Positions 10,398 through 21,113 of a DNA stretch of 64,000 bases are shown here, piece by piece; positions within the stretch are counted from its first letter, which is position 1, and each line of letters starts with the position of its first letter. Both the position numbers and the translations under genes were made by a program. Origin of the DNA: Nemania diffusa. Lineage: Eukaryota > Ascomycota > Sordariomycetes > Xylariales > Xylariaceae. The stretch is taken from the NCBI GenBank assembly GCA_038501195.1, contig JBBPUQ010000009.1, positions 2,232,001 to 2,296,000 of the forward strand, in the 5' to 3' direction. The notes under the pieces are model-generated. The model ran no database searches, was not told the DNA's origin, and saw nothing but the letters and a program-made list of their open reading frames with translations.

Positions 10398-12480
10398 TCA
10401 AACCAGCAAAGAGCGGTGCCCCAAGAGGCTGAAGCAAGTGGCTATGTCCCACATCTGCGGATCGACGCAGCAGCCGCCCTCCCGGTGCTTCCAGACGGCG
10501 CGCATGATGGCCAGGGCCTCGTGGACGGTGCCGAAGACCTGCATGGGGCCCATGCCGTCGACGAGGGCGGCGAAGAAGGGCTCCTGCTCGGGCGTGGCGA
10601 GGCAGCCGGTGACGGCGAAGGGCCAGACGAGGGTGCGCAGGGCCAGCGGGGACGGCAGGGCGCGCAGCAGGTCGACGCTGGCGGCGACGCTGGCGCGGAT
10701 CTCGGGCAGCGTGGGCTGCAGGCCGGACGCGACGACGTGCAGGTAGGTCAGGGCGGCCTGGGCCCAGATGCGCGTGTGCAGGGCCACGGCGGGCGCCTTG
10801 TGCGCCTCGTGGTCGGCGACCATCTCGTGGAAGCCCGAGTACGGCGTCACGGGGTGGTGCGCCGAGGGGTCGTAGATGTTGTTCGCTTTTGCAGGCTGGT
10901 CGCCGCCGGCCGCGGCGACGGGGGGTACGCCGCTTCGAGCGCGGTGAGCTGCTGCCGCAGGCGCCCGTCGATGGCGCAGGCGCGCTGGACCAGCTCGACC
11001 ATCGAGAGGGAGCCGGCGGCCTGCTGCGCGCGCTTCCACGCGGCCAGGGCGGCGACGTCGGCGATGGCGAGCACGGCCCAGCTGTAGCAGCCGACGTACT
11101 CGCCGAGGCAGATGCGCGGGGCGGCGCCGGACAGCAGCTCGGCGTGGTACTTGCGCAGGCGGGGGGCCTCGCCGTTGGCCGTGGCGGCGACGACGTCGAT
11201 CCAGAGCAGGTAGGCCGTGTAGAACTGGTAGGCGGACTGGTCGGACGTGAGGATCTGGCGGCCGTTCTGCAAGGGGATGCGGCGGAAGGGGACGCCGACG
11301 CGGTCCATGATGGACGCCCAGGGCGTCGTCGGCACGCCGTCGCGGTCCGTCGGCGCCGCGTGTTGCGTGACGAGCTCGTCGAAGAGGGCGACGGCGGCGT
11401 CGTGGTGCGCGGGCCAGTGCGCGGCGTTCGCCATGGCGACCTCGAACTCGAGCAGCTGGGTGATGCTCTGGACGCAGGCGACGCACTCGCGGAAGGCGTG
11501 CGCTACGCCGCGGGCGTTGAGGGCGCGCACGTCGGCGCGCAGGGCCTGGATGGCGGTCTCCTGGTGCGCCTGCAGCTCGGCCCAGTTGGCGCGCTTGCAG
11601 GCGCCGTGCGTGCCGTCCGTGCTGTCGAGGAGCACGGCGTACAGCCAGTTGGCGAGCGAGAGCGCCGTGTGGAAGAGCGCGCGGTTCTTCATCAGCAGCA
11701 CGAGCATCCAGCCGCGGCTCGACTCGAGGAGGCAGGGCCGGTAGAAGGGGAAGAGGAAGGGCACCACGTAGTCGAGGTAGATCATCGTGTAGTTCACCTC
11801 GACCTCGGACTTGTTCTCCGGGAACGAGTCCACGGCGGGACGGATCTGTGCTTGGGCTTGGGCTTGGGCTTGTCCTTCGCAGGATGCAGGCGATGTCCCT
11901 GACGATGTGTCGCAGGTTTCCTCCTGGGATGGTGGTGTATCGCTTAGTACCGTGCTAGGGGCACTCCTATCGCCAGTGTCGCTAAGTGTTAGACCTCCAA
12001 CATCACTCATCAGATGATCTGGTGACTGGTGTTCTTGTTCTTGTTCCTGTTCCTGTTGCTCCTGGGCGCTTGGGGAGAGGTCTATCATGGTAGGAAGCTG
12101 ACCCCATTTCCTCTCTCGCCTCTCGGTCGCCTTTTGCTTCACCATGACCTTGAGCTCGTCAGCCACTGTAACACTGAAGGTCAGTCCTCGGCCATTTTGA
12201 GCGAACGTGATCTATAAGTGTCTCGAAACCGCAAAAAACCTCCGGTTATGGTCTCTCTCTACCCGGAAAGTTGCCTTGATAGTAACCTAAACGTCGCCAA
12301 AATACAGCAGGAAGAAGATGAGGTTGAGAATTTGCTTACTCTGCTTCTCACGCGGGCCACCATCCATCCATTCCGGCTTGGTGTCGCTATAGTGGCAATC
12401 AATCTGCAGGCCTTCACAGGCCACACAGACCGGGCGTGTCTCGTCACATTTCTTCCGTCGCAATCTACACGTCCAACAAC
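10398..12480 (-). CDS. Zn2Cys6 transcription factor, Fungal_trans_2-like, one frame break, 5' end unresolved
   Basis: Probable DNA-binding regulator; target unknown. Exon 12480-12340 encodes a perfect zinc cluster: Cys-x2-Cys-x6-Cys-x6-Cys-x2-Cys-x6-Cys, from GCWTCRLRRKKCDE to EGLQIDC. It splices to 12165 (REKQ joined to MADELKVMVKQKATERRERKW). A low-complexity Gln/Glu and Gln/Ala segment follows, then a helical middle region. The frame is open down to about 10921. The rest of the domain, including ALTYLHVVASGLQP, PEIRASVAAS, TLVWPFAVTGCLA and LLGHRSLLV, is in another frame, 10919-10398. The switch falls at six G (10920-10925; C on the coding strand); one extra base there would restore the frame. 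The coding region from about 11760 to 10480 is very GC-rich compared with all neighbours. A branch site and acceptor just above 12480 show an upstream first exon, but its ATG could not be fixed. The intact product would be about 640 residues. Confidence 0.8.
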
Positions 12481-13174
12481 CTATTGCATAGTGTTAGTGG
12501 GCAATGTTGCACTAGGTAAATCGAATGGCAAGTTGAGGGTTTAGATAAGACGTGCCCTGTGAGCTCCGGAGTCTAAGTCCGTTCATACCGAGCCACTCAT
12601 GGAGACCCCAACACTACCTGCTCTACAAGACTTCTATTAGCGACCGGTTAGGAGTTGAGTAAGTATAAGAAAATGCGCACCTCTATTCTCGTTTGCAGTT
12701 GTCTTCAGGCAGTAGTAATACCCGTTGAGTCTTAAGTACGGTACGCTTTGACAAGGGTGAGAAGACTGATTTGTCATTCATTGATACAGTGAGTAGCCAA
12801 TCACTAATTAAGAGACGCCTACAAGGGTTGTGTTCTAACACGTACTGCATAATAGTCTAGATAGGTACCGTATCTTCCTACCATCAACACCATGTTTACG
12901 ATTTTCACTGATTCAGAATAGTATTTCATAATATTTGTCTAAATTCATGCTCGCTACAATTTGAAGTTGAGGGAAATAGGTCATAACACTCCTTACTACT
13001 ACTGCAATATTAAACTCTACGACTTTGGCCCTGATCCTCGTGCTCTCTTAGTATCCGACCTCTGATTGTTCAAGTTCTATGTTGTAACCACCTGCGGCTC
13101 TCAGATCCTTATTCGAGCTAGCATTTCTGACGTCAGCGCTTCAGGCACAGAGAAAAGGCCGTATAAATTGTCGC
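12481..13174. other. Upstream region of the Zn2Cys6 gene and downstream flank of CTR3
   Basis: Holds the unresolved first exon and promoter of the Zn2Cys6 regulator (minus strand, about 12480-12700). It also holds the 3' flank of the copper transporter, where an alternative last exon may run from about 13138 to 13048. Nothing else was recognised. Confidence 0.4.
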
Positions 13175-13722
13175 TTACGGAGAGCCCAGTCGTTCCCACT
13201 GGAAGGTGAAGGCGCCGACAAAGGCACCAATGATGATGCATATGATGATGTACCCATTGAGATACATAGCTATCAGCATGATCCAATAGGCCACCCCGAA
13301 CTGGATGGCGCGGAGGAGAGCCCGGAGGGCCTGTTGAGGAATAGATGGCCGGAACATGGTCGTTGGGATGGCGGGCTGGAGGCCTGGTAACTGCGAGGCC
13401 TCCTCGGCGAGCCTGACCTTTTCAAGGCGCTGGGTGATGAGATAATAATCATATTGTCTGACCAGATAGCTGAGGAATTCGAGGAAAGAGACGAGTAGAA
13501 TCACGCCAATGCAGAAAGCTGCGAACTCTGCCTGAGAGTGTATATGCCACGATTTCGATAGAAAACATGTATCAACCGTGTCCCAGTTCCACAGCATCTA
13601 CGACGAAATAAAGGCCCGTTTATTAGCATATCCAGCTCGAATTACCCTGGCTCCCTATACAGAAGCATCGAAAAACTTACGGATATCTTGCAGCTGTGCT
13701 GCGTCTCGCCGTTTCCGTCCAT
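13175..13722 (-). CDS. CTR3: Ctr3-type high-affinity copper transporter
   Basis: Trimeric Cu(I) importer of the Ctr family in the plasma or vacuolar membrane. Two exons, 13722-13681 and 13597-13175, giving 154 residues. The 14-residue first exon ends SCKIS and joins MLWNWDTVDTCFLSKSW, the amino-terminal hallmark of Ctr3-like proteins. Three membrane segments are visible: AAFCIGVILLVSFLEFLSYL, then one carrying the Met-x3-Met motif (MLIAM), then one carrying Gly-x3-Gly (GAFVGAF), both essential in the family. The end, WERLGSP, is short. A GTAAGC at the stop and an acceptor at about 13139 or 13127 could splice out 40-52 bases and add about 25-30 residues ending at 13048, but no Cys-rich tail would result. 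A TATA box lies upstream. Confidence 0.88.
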
Positions 13723-13804
13723 TGGATCCCTTATGACTTGGCTCCTCGTTATAGCTATCAACGTATTTCTCGATTGTTCTGGGGCAAAAGGGGGAAAATG
13801 ATGC

Positions 13805-13812
13805 TATTTATA
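13805..13812 (-). promoter_or_regulatory. TATA box for CTR3
   Basis: TATAAATA on the minus strand about 85 bases before the CTR3 start codon. This is a plausible core promoter position; no clear Mac1-type copper element was identified. Confidence 0.4.
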
Positions 13813-15868
13813 TGCTGAATCAGACTAGTTTATTTGTTTGCTTGCCGTGTGAAGTTGGATACATTCTAGTCGCTAGTACGACGATGCCCGAAAAGTCATT
13901 CTAGCATGTGAAGCAGGTACGTAGGGATACAGACGTAGCTTGAGGTAACTAGATATCTACCTAAGGTTAGGCGCTTGTCCGAGTCTATGTAGGTAATTGC
14001 TACTACTGGTAGCCCAGTACTATCAAACAGAAATTGTTGAGACAGTGCGTTACTTCAATCTAGATGTATTAATTCGTGGTGCGGTGCTACTTGCCCTCTC
14101 CGCATCTAGTAGTAGCTCTTGGAGTGCCAGAAGATAAGGCTTGTTCTTTCTCTTGAACGAACTTAATTATTCTCTAGTACCCACCGCGACGATGCGAATG
14201 CATATTTATTATCGCTCACGAAGCATTGATTCGCTTCCGTACCGGCTTTATCCTGATAATCTTGATATCACATAACCCCTGAGAAAAAAGAAGCGTAGAG
14301 TTTTGAACACATATTCGGCTCGAATTGCCTACAAAATGCCAACCCTGTACGAGATTATCGATAGAAATGATATCGGCGACACAATATTAGTTACTTACCT
14401 GGTTGGTGCCATACAGACTTGAAACGAGGCCGCACAAGCACATTCCGTCCTTGCTTAGAGGTAGGACATACCATCCCTTTGAGCACCCATTCTGTTAGGT
14501 GACATAAAGGTCGAAAGGACTTAGGCCAAAGCTTTATCTATATACACCCAATAATAATATAAAACAGTGCTCGGATAATAGTTTTATTAGGTATAGACAG
14601 ATAAAGCTTGGCCCTACTTTCGATTTTTATGTCACCTGGCCGAATGGGCGCTTAAAGGGATAAGCAATGAGGCAAACGGAAACGAAGAAATCAAAATCAA
14701 CTTTAGAAATATCCGGCTCTGGAGATATCGTAGACATCTCGCCTACACACTTTGTAGAGGATTAAGGCATTCCTTAGATCATAGAAGGTTGTTGTAAATA
14801 TGAGCATCTTTCCGAGCCGTTAGCCAGGGGGCGGTCTGGAAAATCCTAATTCTGGTGAATGTCGGCTTGAAGAACACGGCACGACACTAATGCCACACAT
14901 TCACTTTCGCTTCAACCAAGGTAGAAATCTGGACAATAATATCTGGCCATTTACCTTTTAGGTGTAGGAAGGCAATGTTAGAACGACTATTTCTTGTTGT
15001 CCTAGATGGTGCGTCGGAGATAGACTCGCGAAGCCCACGTTAATCATAGCGTCTAAAAGACGAAACAAACAAGTGGGCGTCAAAGAAATCCGTAGAAAGC
15101 CAATACATAAAAATTTTGGTCTACGCATAGACACCCATACATGAACATGCGAGTTTTTGGAGTTGTTATGGCATCATTGGCGTTAAGCATCCTTACCTGG
15201 TGACCAGAACAGGGACCTTAGTCTAGGGGATAAATACCTGCTGACAGGGAGGGTTTGGGCTAGATCTTCACTACTTCCCCACCGCCAGAACCTTACTACT
15301 ACATACTTAACATGTACCTCGACGCGACGTGCCTAGGTATTCTAACCGAGTTGCTCACCGATGAATTCAAAGTTGAGGTTGTAAAAATGAGTAGTCAAGT
15401 ATTTAGCCCCCTACTTCCACCAAGCGGTCGACGAAGACGGTGTACGTCGTCGGACGCATCACCGTTAGTCCCACCGCCCTTGACAATCCCGCCCGGCCCC
15501 GAATCTAGCAACGAAGATCCAGGCCTCGAACAATCAATTGATTAAAGACAGGGCTTTATAGAACGTACGGGACAAATTCGAAGAAGCCATGAACTAGTAA
15601 CTATTACTAAGATGTTTCCATGGGCTAGGCATAAGGGCAAGCCTAGGAACATTCCGTGCTTTCATCACCACATTGTATGCATATCACAGCATCAATATCT
15701 AGCGTGAGAAACACAGCGGTCATTGTTAGTAGGTGCGTATGATATCGCCGGCCTTACCGAGCCCGCCTATACTTCTAATACCAATACTAAACGTAAATTC
15801 TAACCTCACGGCCTATTTCTATCTACTTACACCGCACAAGCTCACAACATTTCCTAGCCTGCATCACC
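13813..15868. other. Intergenic DNA around the MITE-like element
   Basis: About 2 kb without a convincing gene. It contains the inverted-repeat element at 14473-14661. A 77-codon frame at 15312-15545 (MYLDATCLGILTELL, then a Pro-rich tail) follows a leader with a weak GATAAATACC, but it has no recognised domain, signal peptide or codon support. Confidence 0.4.
14473..14661. mobile_element. MITE-like element with long terminal inverted repeats
   Basis: A 189-base unit whose ends are imperfect inverted repeats of about 70 bases. The left end begins ATCCCTTTGAGCACCCATTC and the right end, reversed, begins ATCCCTTTAAGCGCCCATTC. Both share AGGTGACATAAA, TCGAAAG and AAGCTTTATCT at matching distances. 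Most mismatches are transitions. The core of about 45 bases is AT-rich and codes for nothing. No clear target-site duplication was seen, so the superfamily cannot be given and the copy is probably old. Confidence 0.65.
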
Positions 15869-17031
15869 TTACCCTCTAGCCGCGAGGCCCCGGTATTGCT
15901 CACTAACCGGGTAGTCGATATAGCCCTCCATTTTCTTCGCAGTGTAGAACGTTGACCGGTCATACTTAGCGAAATCGATGCCCTCCTTTAACCTGAAGAC
16001 TAGATCGGGATTCGAGATGAAGTATCTTCCAAACGCGATCACAATGTCGAAATCTTTCCAGGTCTCGTCGGCGGCCCGCGTCGCTGACTCTGGTAGATAC
16101 CCGCCAGCGAGAATGATTGGACTCTGGTTGTTCCATAGCTTGATCAGGGACGCTAAGCTGTGACCCGCGCCACAGCCGGCATCAACGTCCCCGGAGATGC
16201 GTGGCTCGACGAGGTGGAGATACGACAGACCCAAGGGTTTTAATTGCTTGACGAGGTACTCGAACTGAGGGTATGGGTCTTGCATGCCCATGCTTTGGAA
16301 GTCGCTAAAAGGACTTAGCCGTATGGCGGTTCTATCAGCTCCAATAGCGTCAACAACAGCCTTGGTGACCTCCACGGCAAATCTGGCACGGTTACTAATG
16401 CTGCCGCCCCAAGAATCGGTCCGCTTGTTGCAGTTGTCTTGTATGAACTGGTCGATCAAATAACCGTTGGCACCGTGCAGTTCGGCACCGTCGAAACCCG
16501 CAGCCACTGCATTCTTAGCAGCCTTCGCAAAGTCGCCGATAACCTCCCGGATGTCCTCTTCCGTCATCTCCGCCGGCAAGCTAGTCATCCCATCCATCCG
16601 TACAGCGCTGGAGGATTTCACCTGAGCGTCCATCACCTTGTGGGTTTCCGGCCATCCCGCGCGGCCGAGATGCCAGATCTGGCAATAAATGAAAGATCCC
16701 ATCTTGTGTACGGCGTCGGTGATTTCTCTCCACCTTGTTATTTGGGCCTCACTGTAGATGCCAGGGATATTGAATCGGCCTACTGCTGATCTTGAGATGA
16801 AAGTCGCCTCGGTAATCAGGAGAGTCCCAGGCACCGTCGCTCTTTGCTCATAGTACTCTATCCTCGTTAGCGCATGAAATAACCTCTTTTCGAGCGTTTG
16901 ATGGTTGCACCTTTGGCCATGGGAAGCGGAACCCAGTCGTCGTCGCAGCGGTATCGCGACAGTGGCGCCATGGCTACTCGGTGACTAAGCGTCATGGAGC
17001 CAACCCGTACTGGCTTGAACAAGTTCGACAT
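15869..17031 (-). CDS. Old Yellow Enzyme family NADH:flavin oxidoreductase
   Basis: FMN-dependent ene-reductase; the family reduces activated C=C bonds with NAD(P)H and works in detoxification and in secondary metabolism. Two exons, 17031-16911 and 16857-15869, giving 369 residues, within the usual range. The start gives MSNLFKPVRVGSM; the intron has a GCTAAC branch site and joins MAK to EYYEQRATVPGTLLITEAT. Family marks include MAPLSRYR near the N-terminus, QIWHLGRAG, the signature around HGANGYLIDQFIQ with RTDSWGGS following, and RLSPFSDF. The barrel is complete to the FGRYFISNPDLVFRL region and a C-terminal FYTAKKMEGYIDYP. No biosynthetic cluster is visible nearby, so the substrate is unknown. 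A TATATA lies about 55 bases before the ATG. Confidence 0.93.
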
Positions 17032-20000
17032 TTCTCTTCGTATCTACCGAGGGCACATCGATGTGAAAGGTCTAAAAAACACCGATATATAAACGAAGCC
17101 GAGGGAGGTGCTATATAATATCACAGCCGCCAGTGGACGGTTCCAGTATCCGCTTCGGTAGCTTGAATATAAGATCACCTCCCCGTTTGCTAAAGCGGTC
17201 GGGAGCGCTAATTATTCCGACTTATCTCGCGGATCGTTCCACAACACGTCGAATCGCCGTATTCGCTGTCTCCAGCTGGTCTCCATCCACTTCCTTCACC
17301 GCCACCTACGTAGTAATGAGACTACCGGTGAAGCCTAGTAAGATCTGTACTAGTTCTCTGATGGAATCCGGTTCTGAGCTTCTAGCACCACGGTTTCGTG
17401 AATCTCGCCCTCAAAAAGAGACTTAGTTCAGCGCAAACGTGGGGTTATTACCTCAGCCGCCACATCTCAAACTCGGTGCTATCCTTGTGCCGATGCCTTG
17501 TGATAATGGATGATGGCGAACGGACGGCTAAAAACGAGACTTAACACTTGATAGTATGTGCGTTACTATGTATGATATCTTTCTATACGGGATAAGGTAT
17601 TGAAAGTAAGCATCATAAACTGGGTACGCTTAAGATCATCAGCTCTACCAGTTCGCTATTAAAGCAAATAGAGTATTTGTCAGAATTGGAAGACCTGAGC
17701 CTTTAGAGTAAATCGAGATTTTCGAAAACGACACCCGATCCCAGGTTTTTATAGGAATTTAACTGTAAGCACTTCGGAATCCGGGTGGCGGCGTCCGAGG
17801 ATAGGCTGCCACTGATATTGAGCAACCTAGATCTAGCCTAACACACGGTAGGTACTGCGACAAAGTGGGTGATGAATTGCCCCTTGCTATATAATATGTT
17901 CTAAAAGGGGCGCCATAAAACTGACATATTAAATCTGCCTTACTTCATGTACATACTGTTGTGCCTATATATGGTGTCAGTTTGCTAACATACATATGCG
18001 GTGTAACCAACAAATGTAAGAACACTTTGCTGAAAGTGAGACAAAGAGACACAGGGAGACCCGCGTGGGCTGCGAAAGCTTGCTTTAATTTGAATTTATT
18101 CCTTATATCCCTTCACTTACCAACCATGGCATCATGCAACACGAGTTCCCAATCGTTAAGCGAGCTGCCAAGATCAGCCCTTCCGTCAACAAATTACAAG
18201 ATCGTCTATTGCCCAGGGAGTGTCATCCCTACCCTTTACCGAGGGCAGTCCAGAACTTCGTCCCTCTAATATGCTCCATCTCCAAAACATTGTGTTTGAT
18301 GCAACGGCCTAACTCCCTGAATTACTTATAGAGCCTATCCCTCTGGCCTTCGATTTGAAGGCTTCAAATTTAGTGCCGTAGGTGTTCCTCATCCCGCCCG
18401 CGACTTCTTTTCGCGAGTACATTTTTGTAGACTACCAATGTCCTTAGAATCGAGCCGACCTGCTGATTCCACATCATAAACATCATATCTTCTGGTGGCC
18501 AGGTTTGCTTTAGAGAGATTACTAAACAGACCAGCCTAGACGAAAGGCTCGTCATACGACTACTCAGCCACGCCATATCCATGTTTATCTTAAGGGAACT
18601 CGAGCCTTGTATGGTCGCACATACAAAGATCTCTAAGTTGCGCTCTATATTATACGTGAATTCCTGGCGTAGCTTTGACGTAGAGGAAGGTTGGCTAGCT
18701 GCTACTAGGGTAAGTGTTCAGAGCATATTACCCTGAAATAGGAGGTTTTATACACATAAACTCACTGGGCTCTTTTCCGTAGATGTTGGGGTGCGGTCCG
18801 GAAATGGCTGTCATCTGAGGAGTCTAAAACTTTAGGGGCTGGGCCCTCGTTTTCATTGTAAGTTCGCTATCAGACATATATGAATCTCTTTGCCCTGTTG
18901 TGGTTCCTCGGGCCACCGTATCTAGACCTGAGTATATTAAGAGCTGTGCAGCGACGTTAATCGCGGCTTTTGTGGCAACGGCCCGGAATAGTATCAATTT
19001 AGTTAGTGATTATCTTTAGTCTCTTAAGGTCCGTAATCTTCTCTTCCTTCTAGCATATTTGGTAATGTTGGTTCCTCTTGCAGGCGGGGTGAGCTCCAGG
19101 TGACCTACTTCCTCCAATGGTCTTTCCACAGCTAGATTGTTCCCACTGAGTTTTGGGTGTGTATGTATAGGTTCGCTTGTAGCTAACATACTTCCTTGCT
19201 TCCTTGACAGGTTGGGCCATGTGACAGGTTTGAAAGCCAGGGGAAAGTGAAGGGCGGAATGCTCTATACTGCATACAAGAATAACCATATAACCTGGTCA
19301 AATCAGGTAACCTACTGTAGTCGGGGAAGTCCCATTAATAAGCTGATGGTCTTGAGATAACATACATATAAGCTCTCTTTTAATAACTGTCACCTTTCTT
19401 GCGACCTGTAAATATGTTTGTCTTAGTATAACGTAGAGAAAATGTTAGCAAGCCGCTGATGCCTCAGTAGCCCTGACAGCTTGTGAGTTTGCCGGTCATC
19501 ATTCTTCTATTTTTGCATCGGAATGTATGTACTGAATATACAAAAGGTATTCCTTGGTGTGGCCGAGAATCATCTCCAGGAGCAGGACTTCGCCACGTAT
19601 ATCATGAATAATATGAGTATGAACATAGCAGCTTACACATTCCACGCGCGTAGCAAACTCTTTGACATGACGTTTAATACTAAGTAAAAGTAGCCTAGAC
19701 TTCGATATAGAAAACAAGAGATTTACTTAGTTTTACACTGTGGTTATTTAGTCCTTACGTCAATTTTTTTAAAAAAAATCCAGAGACATCGAGCCTTAAA
19801 TAGATGCGGCACGACAGAGTCGCTAAACTTCGCGGACTACTAATTTGTTGTATCGGAATTATTACAGGGTATCTACAGTAATTTTTCAGCCATTAATAAG
19901 CCCCTTTTAAGGCACCCATTTTCGGAACGAGGTGGTGCTCTCGCGGGGGTTCCAAAGGCTCGTGCAACTACTATGGCCCTCGCCATAAATACAACGGAGG

Positions 20001-21012
20001 AGGGCGGACTAAGCAGAGGCGGCATCGGTCGGAGGAGAAGAAGCAGCATGTTCTAGGCTTGCGGATAGTTCCGTTTCTGTTAATACTGTGGCCTACGCTA
20101 GTAAAACTACCCGCCTATAGCAAAAGCGAGCCTCGGCGACGATGAGCAGAGACCCGTCAAGGCCGGCAAAACCCGTGAGACTGTAGCGCTCCTACTCTGT
20201 ACAATAAGTCAGCGAGCAAACCGAGTTATTCATCTAGCTAAGTGTTGAAGACCTAATATGGAATCCTCCAAGATTAGAGATTGGAGGCTTTCGCATCCAA
20301 AAATAAAGCCTCCCATACAATACACAGAGCTCTTCACATGACCGTTACCCCATGATATTTCCTTTATCTAGAAAATACTTGATTTAAGGCCATTCTCGCA
20401 AGCCTACCATGTATGTTCGTCACCAAATACCCGTACGCGCCCATATTTACAGGGAAGCGTAGGGCTGATCCCTGTATGTCAACCGAAGAGCATATAGGGA
20501 ATATGACAAATGAAGCCAATACTCTCGGATATATGTAGGGACGGACATAAGCCCGTTGTCTCACGCACACGCTAGGCACTAGACGTCAATTACCTGGGTG
20601 GATTTCGCGTTTTGCGCCAGACCACTAACGAAAGCCAAGCTCATGCTATATTGTACTAAAATCTATAGATGCTATCTATAGGAAATCTACCCAAGTAGTT
20701 GACCATCGAAGAAATATCATCTTCGCACCAGAGTCACCCCTGGCAAAGCTTCAAAGCCCCTGCTGCGCTAGAGACGGGCAATGTGCTCTCAACACGAAAA
20801 TAACCTTTCGCGTGTGATCGCGCGGAATATACGATGGCGATGGGTCGATGCCAAGGTTCGCGATAGCTCGGGTCATATGGTCCTGCTGAAATTTGTGCCT
20901 CATGCTCCCGCCTCATGCGCCGTACCGGATACCAACAGCGAGCAGTATATGCTTTAGCCATCGTGAAGATAGAGCTATACGCTACCTCCCTCCCTCCCAG
21001 GAGACTGAGTTG
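17032..21012. other. Long intergenic stretch upstream of the OYE and SGNH-fusion genes
   Basis: About 4 kb with no complete gene. A possible decayed minus-strand coding remnant sits at 17205-17440. A 9-bp perfect stem (20283-20291 with 20305-20313) forms a small hairpin. Frames at 18120-18330 and 20734-21051 show no domain, and stops break any extension. The rest is AT-rich. Confidence 0.4.
17205..17440 (-). pseudogene. Possible decayed coding remnant, unknown family
   Basis: On the minus strand, two short protein-like stretches read EGEIHETVVLEAQNRIPSEN and AVKEVDGDQLETANTAIRRV. They are interrupted by stops (TAG at about 17320 and about 17355) and by possible splice signals that do not restore a frame. 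The composition looks coding but no family was recognised. It may be a relic or chance. Confidence 0.25.
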
Positions 21013-21020
21013 TATAAAAT
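21013..21020 (+). promoter_or_regulatory. TATA box for the SGNH-fusion gene
   Basis: TATAAAAT about 94 bases before the start codon at 21114, a suitable core promoter position. Confidence 0.4.
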
Positions 21021-21113
21021 GGCGGATACATCCCACCACCTCGTCTTCCACCTAGCCATTGAATATCATCGCGCATTTAGGGTTCATCTCTGGCAAGCTG
21101 CTTATAAGTCAGC

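Noticed and set aside
10890..10960. A 33-base GT...AG interval as an intron fixing the Zn2Cys6 frame
   Set aside because: Too short for a fungal intron, and removing it does not bring the two halves into frame.
11247..11744. Second plus-strand open frame (165 codons) in the same GC-rich island
   Set aside because: Same cause; no family features, and the minus strand has clear zinc-cluster regulator motifs.
10889..11902. Long plus-strand open frame (337 codons) opposite the Zn2Cys6 gene
   Set aside because: The product is Gly/Ala/Arg/Val-rich with no domain. It is open only because the GC-rich gene on the other strand has few stop-forming codons.
15312..15545. 77-codon frame with a Pro-rich end
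   Set aside because: No domain, signal peptide or splice context; kept only as a note in the spacer entry.
20283..20313. Perfect 9-bp stem-loop as a possible terminator or RNA
   Set aside because: Short isolated hairpin with no neighbouring gene end; expected by chance in this much sequence.
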